This document shows positions 22,325-33,221 of a stretch of DNA of 64,000 bases, piece after piece. Position 1 is the first letter of the stretch; the number at the start of each line of letters is the position of its first letter. A program made the position numbers and the translations under genes. Below the pieces are notes generated by a model. The model was not told the origin of the DNA. It made no database searches and worked only from the letters and a program-made list of their open reading frames with translations. Source of the DNA: Neoarius graeffei (Eukaryota > Chordata > Actinopteri > Siluriformes > Ariidae). The DNA lies in assembly GCF_027579695.1 (NCBI RefSeq), contig NC_083586.1, positions 2,780,501 through 2,844,500 of the forward strand, given 5' to 3'.

Positions 22325-22689
22325 TGTTCTTTTAGATGGACGTTCTACAAGTTTATCTGTATGTTTATTGAATTGGGCTTACAATCACTCGTGTACACTT
22401 GTGTTGGTCGTTGGTAAACACAAAGCTCACCAGGCAACATGGCCACGTAAACAAAGCCACAGTTGCGATGATGTCATGTGAAAGTGACCATGATGCTGTG
22501 ACCTTTTCGCTCTGTTCACTTTTCCTTTGTTTATTAAACAGCATAAGCTCACAGATTTGCCAAGGCAATCAGTAAAAATCCTTCAAGTAGTAACCCCGTG
22601 TCCAGGGACGTATAAAATTCTGAACATGCTGCTTTTGTTTTTGTCCATAAAAATGCACAATTTCTGCATTAACATAATCCCTGTTACTT

Positions 22690-22965
22690 CTTACCTAATG
22701 TTTATTTTTCTGTTTGCTTCATTCCTTTCTTCCACCCCTTCATTCCTTTCTCTTCTTTTCCTTCCATTATTTTCCTTTATTTTTTCTCTCCCTTTCTCTT
22801 CCTTTTCCTTTCTTCTTTTCCCTGCCCTTCCTTTTAGTACTTTAGTCCACAGTTCCCTTCCTTCCATCCTTCCTTACTCTTCTTTTCTCTTTTCCTTCCA
22901 TTCTTTTCCTTTATTGCTGCTTCATTTTGCTTCCTTTTCTCCTTTCTTTTCCTTTCTCGTTCTTT
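22690..22965. repeat. Polypyrimidine tract
   Basis: About 275 bp of almost pure C and T, an imperfect (CCTTT)n pattern. The apparent open frame across it is an artefact of composition. Confidence 0.85.
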
Positions 22966-22967
22966 CG

Positions 22968-23045
22968 GCTGTAGTCAGCTGAGCTAGGCTCCAGCTTGCC
23001 TGCGACCCTGTAGAACAGGATAAAGTGGCTAGAGATAATGAGATT
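22968..23045 (+). mobile_element. SINE 3' tail fragment
   Basis: TAGGCTCCAGCTTGCCTGCG, then ACCCTGTAGAACAGGATAAA and GGCTAGAGATAATGAGAT match the 3' tail of the young SINEs in sense orientation. The head is missing. Confidence 0.85.
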
Positions 23046-24286
23046 AGAAATAAGTTTGCACGGACAACAGAATGAGTTCCCACTCAGATAAATAATACTA
23101 GGACAGTTTGACTAGCATGTGTAGTACCTTGCTGATTTGAGCTCACCGTGTTAATGCTTTTATTTTAACAGATGTCGAGTAGAGACTGTAGCGAATGGTG
23201 AGGATATAATGCAGAGTTCTCAACATTTCTTTCCATGCACTGAAAGTGAGTGAGCAATCTCTGTGTAAAGTTATAACCAGCTACTGTACATATTGTTCAT
23301 TCACTAGTTTGAGCCAGTTTGATGATGAGTTGTGTTCATTTATTTCACAACACTGTTAAATTCTCAGTTCTGATTGGTCAGAATGTGTTTAGAGCTGCTA
23401 TAAAATAAGTGACAGGATATGATTTAAATATCAGTATTGTGATTGTTACAGTAGACTTTTCTGAGATGTTGTGTATGTTGTATTCCCCCCCCCCCCTTTT
23501 TTTTTTTTTGATAATTACAAACTGACTGGACTCAATTGATCTGATGTTAAAATTTTACTTAATCTTTACAACATTGTAAATTTCTACATATTTATGATTG
23601 TACATTTTTTATTCTTTACAATGTTAAATATTTTTAATGTAAATCTTTTTATATATACAATGTAAGTAATTTAAATAAAATTATTTAGACATTAAAGTAT
23701 CTTTTAAATGCAACATTAGTTTTGCAGGAAAGGTTTTTTTTTCTTCCTCCAACCAAATTTGTATATCATGATACATATCATAGAAATGCCTATGGGAATA
23801 ATTGTATTATACTTTTGTCATGTTGTCAACCCCTCTTGCTGACTTTTTTTTCCCTCCCCCTCCCCTCCTCACATGTAGGCTACACATTTATGGCATTTGT
23901 GAGTGGAGATTTCTGCCAAGCACAGCACCTGGTCATCGTGGATAAGTGAAAAGTTGGCATACTACATGAAGATAATGCCACACTTCTACTGTCCTACCTT
24001 GTGAGCTAAGGGGTCGAGGCTGTTTTTGCCCAAAGTTCATGCATATGACTCGGTCTGAGCCAACTGAGGCACTGACAAGCCAATTTTTTTACACCCTTTC
24101 CTCAAGTGCCAAATGATATCCCTTTTTCTCCTGAATAGGTTAAATAGAATTTAACAACAGCTGAAAATTAGCCCCGCCTTTTTTCTTTTTTCTTTTTTTT
24201 ATCGTGGAAATTTTTTAAAGCCTTTTTTTAGCTTATTTTTTGGATATCAGTTATAAATAGTGCACCTTCCCTCCTTTAACATGAAC
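23046..24286. other. No supported gene
   Basis: AT-rich. Contains a poly-C/poly-T run at about 23486-23512. A short exon-like stretch after a possible acceptor near 23880 was considered and rejected. Confidence 0.5.
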
Positions 24287-24585
24287 AATCGTGAAGCGCG
24301 TGATTTTGAAAAAAAAAATGGCGCTAGCGGCCATTTAGCACATGTGTACTGTGACTGTGAGGCTCTGTGTGCTGGTGTCTTCACTCCCTGGCGTGATTTT
24401 ATTTCAGGTATGTAGGTATCCTGACATGTTATGAATATTCATAACATGTCAGGATACCTACATACCTGAAATAAAATCACGCCAGGGAGTGAAGACACCA
24501 GCACACAGAGCCTCACAGTCACAGTACACATGTGCTAAATGGCCGCTAGCGCCATTTTTTTTTCAAAATCACGCGCTTCATGATT
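24287..24585. repeat. Near-perfect 299-bp palindrome
   Basis: The centre is GAATATTC at 24433-24440 with no spacer. Arms of about 149 bp match base for base apart from one A/T-run length difference and one G:T position near the outer end (24291/24581). Left landmarks ATGGCGCTAGCGGCCATTTA and CTCCCTGGCGTGATTTTATT recur as exact complements on the right. It would form a cruciform or a very stable hairpin RNA. No coding content. Confidence 0.95.
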
Positions 24586-24971
24586 ATAAATGCTGCTCTT
24601 CAAATCACAAATTCAACATAGACTCATCACGGCTACAACACTCCACTGTACACTACAGGAGGAAACAGTCTTTGTAAGTTTCACTGAGTACCGACCTGGA
24701 AATCAGAATCACGGAGTCAGTGGGTGAAAGCATGGACCGCGTGCTTCAGATCGCTGTCTGGGGGAAGGTGTTTCTCTCTTTAGGCACCGAGTTGCAACGA
24801 GACCTGCACTTTGATTCCACATTTTTGATTCCCACCCACAATAATAATTAAATAAGTCAGGACTTAGTCTGTGGAGTACTGAGTGGCTGTGCTCTCATAT
24901 CTCGGGAAGTGAAGCAATAGTGCGAAAACATCCCAAATGAGTTAATTTTTGAGTGCTTGGTTTTAAGAGTT

Positions 24972-25282
24972 TGTAGCAGTTCGTATGGGTGGGTGGAGCA
25001 CAGAGGGCCGGCCGGCCGGCCAGAACTGAGTTCACAAAACTCTTTTATTTTCACTTTTCAGTGTCAATTTTACTCTCTCAGCCACACACGCATGCACACA
25101 CTCCAGTCGTCTGGTTGGGGAGAGAGCTCCCTCTGCTCTCGCTCTCTCTCCTTAAATAGGGCGTGGTCACTGGGGAAGACACACAAACACATTAATTAAC
25201 CTCAGGTGCAGTGATTCTGCCACTTACCTTCCCTGACTCCACCCTCCGGTCACAGACGCTTGACCACGCCCCCGCTGCCACA
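24972..25282 (-). repeat. 3' LTR of outer Gmr1-like element
   Basis: Read on the minus strand it starts TGTGGCAGCGGGGGCGTGG and ends CTGCTACA. It contains a GGCC-rich run (GGCCGGCCGGCCGGCC near 25007) not shared by the 5' LTR. Confidence 0.88.
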
Positions 25283-25299
25283 TACCCCCACCGCCCGAC

Positions 25300-26613
25300 T
25301 CAGGCCAGACAGCCGTCCGGCCTGCAGCCAACTCCTTGACGGGAGAGGAAGTCCGCCACAACCATCTGCACCCCCGGCCTGTGGTTCACCTTGAAGTTAA
25401 AGGGTTGGAGTGCCAGACACCAACAGGTGATCCGTGTGTTGGCATCCTTCATGCGGTGGAGCCACTGGAGGGTCACGTGGTCCGAACAGAGGGTGAAAGG
25501 GCATCCCAGCAGGTAGTAACAGAGAGCGAGGACCGCCCACTTGATCGCTAGGCACTCCTTTTCAATGGTGCTGTAGCGCCCCTCATGCACCGACAGCTTC
25601 CTACTGATATACAACACTGGGCGATCCTCCCCCTCCACCTCCTGGGACAAAACAGCCCCCAGCCCTCTGTCCGACGCATCCATCTGTAACATAAAGGGGA
25701 GAGAAAAGTCAGGGGAGTGTAAAAGTGGCCCCCCACACAGTGCAGCCTTTACCTCAGAAAAAGCCCGCTGGCATTGCTCCGTCCACTGGACCGGATCTGG
25801 TGCCCCCTTTTTAGTCAGATCAGTCAGCGGGCTGGTGACATCTGAATAATTAGGTATAAACCTACGATAATAGCCAGCCAGCCCCAGGAACTGTCTCACC
25901 CCCTTTTTGTTCTTGGGCCTCAGGCAGGCCGCAATTGCTGCTGTCTTGTTAATTTGGGGATACACCTGCCCGTTGCCCAAGTGGAAGCCCAGATACCATA
26001 CTTCCACCCACCCAATCGCACACTTCTTCGGGTTGGCTGTGAGACCCGCTTGCCTCAGCGACCTAAGGACGGCCCTCAGATGTTGGAGGTGCCTCGGCCA
26101 GTCATTACTATAGATAATGATGTCATTGAGGTAGGCGGCCGCATAGGTGGCGTGGGGGCGGAGGACCCTATCCATCAGCCGCTGAAACGTAGCGGGCGCC
26201 CCAAACAGCCCAAAAGGAAGTGTGACAAACTGGTGTAAGCCGAACAGTGTGGAAAAGGCCGTTTTTTCTTGGGATAATGGAGTCAAGGGGATCTGCCAAT
26301 AACCCTTTGTTAAATCCAGTGTCGAGTAAAAGCAAGCCGTGCCTAGTCAATCAAGCAACTCATCAATACGAGGCATTGGGTATGCGTTGAATTTAGACAC
26401 CGCGTTGACTTTCCTATAGTCTACACAAAACCGGACCAGCCCATCGGCCTTGGGTACCAAGACCACCGGGCTGCTCCAGTCACTGTGGGACTCCTCGACG
26501 ATGCCCATTTCGAGCATGGCCTTGAGTTCTTCCTGAACCACTTTTTTTCTTGTGTTCGGGTAGCCTGTAAGGGCGGCTATGCATTAACACCCCCAGAGGC
26601 GTCTCAATGTGGT
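25300..26613 (-). pseudogene. Outer element pol 3' part: RT and RNase H
   Basis: Continues the integrase frame after the nested insertion (the target site GTGGT is at 26609-26613). RT: FCVDYRKVNAVSKF, LTKGYWQIPLTPLSQEKTAF, LPFGLFGAPATFQRLMDRVL and YLNDIIIYSN. RNase H: MDASDRGLGAVL, STIEKECLAIKWAVL and LCSDHVTLQWLH. The Y-L-N-D box, with Asn in place of the first Asp of the usual Y-x-D-D, is shared with the copy at 701-1872, so it may be a family trait and not decay. Lesions: an extra A in the Lys-rich run near 26543 and a TGA at 26344-26346 in a former CGA. The ORF ends at 25300. Confidence 0.88.
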
Positions 26614-27021
26614 TGTTACATGCTCTAGGGAGGCATGAACAATCAAAAAAAAAAAGGGGGTGGTGACATAAACCCAAAACACAAGACAACGTAAAAAGGG
26701 TGAAATTTATTTACAAAAGTGCTTAACAAAAGGTGATAGAAAAAACGGAATGCAAAGTCCAACAAGGAGGGTGGCAGTCCCAGGAGCCAACCCTCAACCG
26801 AGCAGACAGACGCGAAATGGCAAGACAAGCGTGCAAAAACCCCAAAACCCTCTCTCCTCTCTAACAGGTGGAAGCACAGGTTTATATAGGCCTTCCTCAA
26901 GTGAAAACAGGTGAAAGGAGGAGGAGCCAACACAAGCTGCTACACCTGAGGAGAGAGAGAGACACACACAAAGAAGGAGAAACATGCACACATACAGACA
27001 CAGGAGGCGTAACACGTAACA
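26614..27021 (-). repeat. 3' LTR of inner element
   Basis: On the minus strand TGTTACGTGTTACGCC ... ATGTAACA. A purine-rich tract, TTTTGGTGGTGGGGG, lies immediately upstream (27022-27036). It contains TATATAA near 26883 as a possible promoter TATA box. Confidence 0.93.
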
Positions 27022-27134
27022 CCCCCACCACCAAAAGTTCAACCTACTATAGGTTGAACAAAAGACTGCCATATAGTTCACACAGCACTACCATTATATG
27101 GTACTAGAATAAACACTGACACTACAAATCCACA

Positions 27135-29576
27135 CTAAATGTGGGACAAAGCATCTGCCAAGACATTATCCTTGCCCTTCTTATACTGGATATCCAGGTT
27201 GAAACCTTGTAAATACAGAGACCAACGCATCAGTCTCTGGTTTGTGTTCCGCATCCTGGATAGAAAAACAAGAGGATTATGGTCAGTAAAAACAATCAAA
27301 GGAACTGTGGTTGACCCAACATACACCTCAAAATGTTGTAAAGCAAGCAACAGAGCTAGAGCTTCTTTTTCGATTGTGCTATAATGAAGTTGGTGTTTAG
27401 AAAACTTCTTTGAAAAATACAAAATGGGGTGATCAATTCCATTCAAATCTTCCTGTAGAAGAACAGCTCCAGCACCTGTGACACTGGCGTCAACCTCCAG
27501 TTTGAAAGGCAGCTGGAAATTGGGAGCAGCCAATACTGGCGCACTACACAACAAAGCCTTTGCATTTTTAAATGCCAACTCACAATCCTGAGACCAATCA
27601 AAGTCACAACCATGTTTTAACAAATTTGTCAGAGGAAGAACGACATCAGAAAAATTTCGGCAGAAACCACGGTAGTAGCCTGCCATGCCCAAAAACCTGC
27701 GCAGCTCCCTTCTCGTGGTTGGTATGGGAAACTGTACAATAGCCAACACCTTGGCCTCTCGAGGGCGAACTTGACCCTGGCCAACTTGTTTCCCCAAATA
27801 AGTGACAGTAGCCTTCCCGAACTCGCACTTGGCAAGATTCAAGGTTAGAGACGCATCCCTCACCTGCGCAAAGATGATACGAACATCTTCCAAATGTTCA
27901 GCCCATGACGATGAATGAATGATGACGTCATCCAAATCTCATCTCATCTCATCTCATTACCCCTAGCCGCTTTATCCTTCTACAGGGTCGCAGGCAAGCT
28001 GGAGCCTATCCCAGCTGACTACGGGCGAAAGGCGGGGTACACCCTGGACAAGTCGCCAGGTCATCACAGGGCTGACACATAGACACAGACAACCATTCAC
28101 ACTCACATTCACACCTACGGTCAATTTAGAGTCACCAGTTAACCTAACCTGCATGTCTTTGGATTGTGGGGGAAACCGGAGCACCCGGAGGAAACCCACG
28201 CAGACACGGGGAGAACATGCAAACTCCACACAGAAAGGCCCTCGCCGGCCCCGGGGCTCGAACCCAGGACCTTCTTGCTGTGAGGCGACAGCGCTAACCA
28301 CTACACCACCATGCTGCCCGTCATCCAAATATGCTTCACAATTAGAAACTCCAGCAAGCACTTTATTCATCAAACACTGGAAGGTAGAGGGTGCATTATT
28401 TAAACCAAACGCCATTACAGAATACTGCAGGAAACTGTCTGATGTAACAAAGGCAGAAATTTCAGCAGCTCTGGGTGTCAGCGGTACTTGCCAGTACCCC
28501 TTCAAAAGGTCTAATTTGGTAACAAATGAAGTCGAACCCACCCTATCAACACAGTCTTCCATACGTGGTAATGGAAATGAATCGGACTTGGTAACGGCAT
28601 TGACCTTCCTATAGTCCGTGCAAAAACGATATGTACCGTCCGACTTTGGGACTAAAAGACAGGGCGAACTCCACGCACTAAAACTTGGCTGAGCTAAACC
28701 ATGTTCAACTAAATAGGCCACTTCAGACTTCATGATTGCACGTTTAGATGGATTTACCCGATACGGATGTTGCTTAATCGGCGCATGGCCTTGCGTGTCG
28801 ATGTCATGGCTCAGCACATTTGTTAAAGACGGCACATCAGAGAACAACTCAGGAAACTGTAAAATAAGATGTTGCATGTCAGTTGCATAAGACACAGGCA
28901 AATAAGACAAAAATGAAGGCAAGTCTTTCAAAATCTCAGAATTTTTAAAACGAGCGCAAAACACCGGCACATCGACGAAATTAAGGCCATCCTCTTCAAG
29001 CAGAGGAAGAGGCGCTACTGCTGACACTGCTGCGACAGTTACCGGAGAATCACTGCTCTCACCTTCTCGTGTCACATAAGGTTTCAACATATTGATGTGA
29101 CACACACGCGTTTTCCGCCCTCTGTCAGGCGTTTTTACCACATAATCAGTTTCACTGAGTTTTCTGTCAATCTCATAAGGACCAAAGAATTTGGCGGACA
29201 GTGACGAACCAAGCACGGACAGTAAAACCAACACTTTATCCCCTTTAACAAAAGAGCGCTGCACAGCCTTGCGATCAAAGCGTTTTTTCATTTTACTCTG
29301 CGCAGAGGACAAAGCCTCCCGAGCGCACTCACAAGCTCTGTGCAGTCGTTCTCGAAATGAACTCACGTAGTCAAGAATGTTACACTTCTTGTTAGACTCT
29401 TCCGATTCCCAATTTTCTTTGAGCAGTTTCAGAGGACTGCGAACTGTATGACCAAACACAAGGTCTGCTGGACTGAAACCAAGAGATTCTTGTGTCGTTT
29501 CACAAGCAGCGAACAAAAGCAAAGGAACTCCCTCATCCCATTCTTTCTCAGACTCGAAGCAATAAGTGCGCAGCAT
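27135..29576 (-). pseudogene. Inner element pol 3' part: integrase C-terminus, RT, RNase H (split by SINE)
   Basis: Begins with the integrase C-terminal region (FVKGDKVLVLL, KFFGPYEIDRKL, the GPY/F-type module). RT follows: WSSPCLLVPKSDGTYRFCTD, DYRKVNAVTKSDSFPLPRM, LLKGYWQVPLTP, MAFGLNNAPSTFQCLM and the catalytic EAYLDD. The SINE enters right after this box at 27938-28319. RT then resumes at 27935 with DDVIIHSSSWAEHLEDV. RNase H: EVDASVTGAGAVLLQ, STIEKEALALLLAL and FTDHNPLVFLSRM, with VLADALSHI at the end (stop 27135). Apart from the SINE and the frameshift at its start relative to the upstream ORF, the reading frame is clean. Confidence 0.9.
27938..28319 (-). mobile_element. Young tRNA-headed SINE inside RT of inner element
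   Basis: 382 bp flanked by a perfect 11-bp duplication GTCATCCAAAT (27927-27937 and 28320-28330). The minus strand has the tRNA-like head (TAGTGGTTAGCGCTGTCGCC as A-box region, GGGTTCGAGCCCCGG as B box) and a tail of TGAGATGAGATGAGATT. Nearly identical to the copy at 50265-50639, so this is the youngest layer of the nest. Confidence 0.95.
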
Positions 29577-32289
29577 TGATTTTTAAAGTTTGATGGAATC
29601 TTTCTAGCGCGCCCTGGGACTCTGGGTGATACGCACTAGATACTGCGTGCTTGATAGACAGCTCATGCAACACCTGTTTGAATAAACGAGAGAGGAAATT
29701 AGAACCTTGGTCAGTCTGAATTACTTTTGGGAGACCAAACGTAGAGAAAAATCGCAGAAGGGCCTTTACAATGGGCTTGGCCTTCAACGAACGCAAGGGG
29801 AAAGCCTCGGGACACTGAGTAGCAGCACACATTATGGTTAACAAAAACCGGTTCCCAGACTTGGTCTTGGGCAAAGGCCCAACACAATCTAAAATTACCC
29901 GTTCAAAAGGTTCGCCGATAACTGGAATTGGGCAAAGTGGCGCTGGGGAAATGCACTGATTAGGCTTTCCAACAACCTGACACTTATAACATGAGCGACA
30001 ATGTTTAACAACATCAGCCTTCATACCAGGCCAAAAGAAGTAATGCAAAACACGATTATACGTCTTTGTTACACCCAAATGGCCTGCAAAGTCGTGATCA
30101 TGTCCGAGTGTCAACACATGTAACCGATATTTTGCAGGAACAACTAACTGGTGGACAGAATCAAAATCTCCGTCTGCAAGATGTGATGGAATCCACTTTC
30201 GTTTTAGCAGACCATCTTCCCAATAAAAACCAACAGACATGCTATCCAAATCATTCTTGCTAACAGCAGCATCCTGGCACTTGGCCAAATTAGGGTCTTT
30301 CGCCTGCTCCAGCTTAATTAACTCCTTATCCACAGAGAGCGACAAGTCACCCTCCACAGGAGTTGGGAGCGGCTCAGACACAACAGTCACTGATTGGCTG
30401 CTGGAAGAAGACTCAAGTAAACCATCCGACATGAACATATCAGACAGATCAACAGCCTCACCATATTTCCGAGCCTGAGCTCGAGTAACGACACAAGCTG
30501 GAAACACCTGAGCAAGGCTTTGATCAAAATCACAATCAGACAGAATCGATGGACTAGCAGTCACCTCAGGAAGTAGCACTTTCCCACCCGCTAAATCATT
30601 CCCCAAAATAAAATCAACATCCTTCACAGGAAGTTTGGAACGGATGCCCACTTTGACAGGACCCGACACTAAATCATGAACAATATGCACATTATGCAAT
30701 GGAACAGACGTAATTCCCAGCTCAATTCCCTGAACCAAGACATCGGAGCCGCAATACGTGAGGTCAGAAAAAGGAAGCACGGAGTCACAAATAAAGGACT
30801 GGGCGGCACCAGTATCTCGCAAAACTCTAATTGGGATCTGATCTCCCTCCTGACCAGTGAGAGAGACCAATCCCTTTAAAATAAATGGATCGTACAGAGA
30901 ACAGGTAGCGTCATCTGCACTCTGAACACGCACAAAGCCACAGCTTTTTGGCTGCGTCTGTGGAGACCGTTTTCGTTTTTGCAACACAGGACACACGGCA
31001 ATAAGATGGCCAGACTCGTGGCAATAGAAACACTCACACGTTTCAGTCGTAGGCGAGGTCTTGCTGGCAGTATTTCCATTACCACTGTCAAATCGTCTAA
31101 AGACTCGCTTCGGACTAGAAGGCTGAGATTGAACGCAACGGGAGGAGTTAAAAACAGACTTATGTGTCAACGTATATTCGTCAGCACAGACAGCGGCCTG
31201 TGCCAAAGTTGTAATGTTCCTTTCATTGATATACGTAGCGATTGAATCCGACACACAGTTTTTAAATTCCTCCAATAGAATCATCTCGCGAAGCTGATCT
31301 TTAGTCTGGATTTGCAAGGACGAACACCAGCGATTAAACGAGTTCTCCTTTTCTCTTGCAAACTCCACGAACGTCAAGTTGTCTAATTTTTTTAAACCAC
31401 GAAATTTCTGTCTATATGCCTCTGGGACTAGTTCGTAGGTGCGCAAAATTGCAGTTTTAACAATCGCGTAATCAGAACTCTGATCAACAGTTAGAGCAGA
31501 ATAAACGTCTTTAGCCTTTCCAGTCAACACGCATTGCAGCAACAGTGTCCACACAGCAGAAGGCCATTGTAATGTTGTTGCAACGCGTTCAAAGTGTGCG
31601 AAATACTTTTCGACTTCAGCTTCACTAAAGATTGGTACCATTCGAATATTTCTGGTTACATCAAAAGCAAAGTCACGTCGAGGAGTAGGGGGAGAAACAA
31701 CGGCAGCTTGAGAACTACCAGCAGGTAGAGTCACCTGCACAGGCCGTACAGGAGACGACTGAACAGAGTGTGGAGGAGAGGTAGGAGGAGGAACTAGCGG
31801 AGCGCTGGGCTGCCTTGCAGCCAACTCTAATCGAAGCTTTTCCAATAGGAACTCACGCTCCACTTGTTCTCTCTGGCGTTGAAACTCTCTTTGTCTTTCT
31901 TTCTCCACAACCTCCTGTTCCAACTTTTTAAGGTCCAACTCACGATCGACTTCCAGTCGTCTGAGTTGGACTTTATTATCAAGCTCGAGTTTTTTAAGAG
32001 CGCGCGCCTCACAGTTGGCATGAAACTTTTCTAAACTTCCCCCACGCAACTGAGAACCAGGTGTACCAAATGTTCATAATGGAGAGGGAGGGGCACTAGA
32101 ACCTTTAATAAAAACACCTTGCTTGATTAATGCCTTTTCCACAGCCGAAAATAACGTGTCTTTTAATCTTTTGTCGTCACTACTGACGTGCACGGAATAA
32201 TGGTCCGCAATTTCCAACACCTGATCTTTCGTACATTTTAATAAAACATCCCTTGAAGGATTGTCACGAAATTCTTCTAATGAAGACAT
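29548..32289 (-). pseudogene. Inner element Gag-protease-integrase ORF
   Basis: Starts at ATG 32289 with MSSLEEFRDNPSRDVLLKC, a SAP-like N-terminus. TGA at 32074-32076 interrupts the same frame, which continues past a charged coiled coil (residues ~80-160). A capsid region with a SCAN-like stretch follows (RQKFRGLKKLDNLTFVEF, RWCSSLQIQTKDQLREMILL). Then come the zinc knuckle CFYCHESGHLIAVC, the protease active site RVLRDTGAAQSFI, the integrase zinc finger (GHLGVTKTYNRVLHYFFWP, then CRSCYKCQ) and the core D-D-E (DCVGPLP; QTDQGSNFLSRL; YHPESQGALERFH). It ends when a run of five A at about 29582-29586 shifts the frame just after QTLK; the downstream frame resumes 1 nt away. One extra A explains this break. 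Confidence 0.88.
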
Positions 32290-32802
32290 GGTTTCAAATC
32301 AGAACAAAGAACCACGAAATTACGACACAACAAACTCTTTGCAATATTCCGAAATTAAATCTACAAAAATAATAATACTAACAGGGCTGTCACCACCAAC
32401 TGAAAAAAAAACAAATATGCAAAATGAAACGAATAAAACAAGATCAAAACCACTAGTGCAAATTTACCCAACCACCCTTAAACAGCCAAGGCACGACTGC
32501 GGAAACCCTAGTCCTACTTACCTACCCCATAAAAAAAAATAACTAGCCTCGACTAGTCTTCAGAGGCGTACCGATTGAAGGCGGCTTTAAATGCTTAACG
32601 CATAGGAGATGCATCAACGTGATCCACCTCTTTGCAGCATACCTCCCCCCGGGGTAACCTCCAAAACAGAAATCAAAGAAAGCAAAAATAGTGCTCCGAT
32701 GGAAGAATTCCAGAAATCCAGCTGGAGCACACTACCTCACTAGAGTTTCCGAATAAGAGCAGCTTATTAAGTACGAGCGCCCAAGTGGAAATTTGGGTTT
32801 AA

Positions 32803-32814
32803 GACGAGCCCCCA
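32803..32814 (-). other. Primer binding site of inner element (tRNA-Pro-like)
   Basis: TGGGGGCTCGTC lies 2 nt inside the 5' LTR on the minus strand. It equals the first 12 nt of the tRNA-Pro primer binding site used by several retroelements; the next bases (TTAAAC) do not continue the match. Confidence 0.65.
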
Positions 32815-32816
32815 AT

Positions 32817-33221
32817 TGTTACATGCTCTAGGGAGGCATGAACAATCAAAAAAAAGGGGGTGGTGACATAAACCCAAAACACAAGACAACGTAAAAAGGG
32901 TGAAATTTATTTACAAAAGTGCTTAACAAAAGGTGATAGAAAAAACGGAATGCAAAGTCCAACAAGGAGGGTGGCAGTCCCAGGAGCCAACCCTCAACCG
33001 AGCAGACAGATGCGAAATGGCAAGACGAGCGTGCAAAAACCCCAAAACCCTCTCTCCTCTCTAACAGGTGGAAGCACAGGTTTATATAGGCCTTCCTCAA
33101 GTGAAAACAGGTGAAAGGAGGAGGAGCCAACACAAGCTGCTACACCTGAGGAGAGAGAGAGACACACACAAAGAAGGAGAAACATGCACACATACAGACA
33201 CAGGAGGCGTAACACGTAACA
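32817..33221 (-). repeat. 5' LTR of inner element
   Basis: 405 bp, identical to the 3' LTR apart from A-run length and two substitutions (near 33012 and 33028). Transcription of the inner element would start here, on the minus strand. Confidence 0.93.

Larger units (their letters stand above)
26614..33221 (-). mobile_element. Younger Gmr1-like Ty3/gypsy element (inner), 6.6 kb
   Basis: LTRs at 26614-27021 and 32817-33221 differ by two substitutions and an A-run length. A perfect 5-bp duplication GTGGT flanks it (26609-26613 and 33222-33226). The order on the minus strand is Gag, zinc knuckle, protease, integrase, RT, RNase H, so integrase again precedes RT. It is a different family from its host element. 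A SINE sits in RT at 27938-28319. Confidence 0.95.

Noticed and set aside
22527..22982. 151-aa open frame rich in Phe, Ser and Leu
   Set aside because: Product of the polypyrimidine tract; low complexity throughout.
23880..23949. Possible exon after an acceptor-like CCTCACATGTAG
   Set aside because: Only 23 codons, no partner exon with matching phase, and no recognised family.
28153..28614. Plus-strand 153-aa open frame across the SINE at 28 kb
   Set aside because: It is a reading of SINE sequence joined to antisense RT; the same peptide start recurs at other SINE copies.
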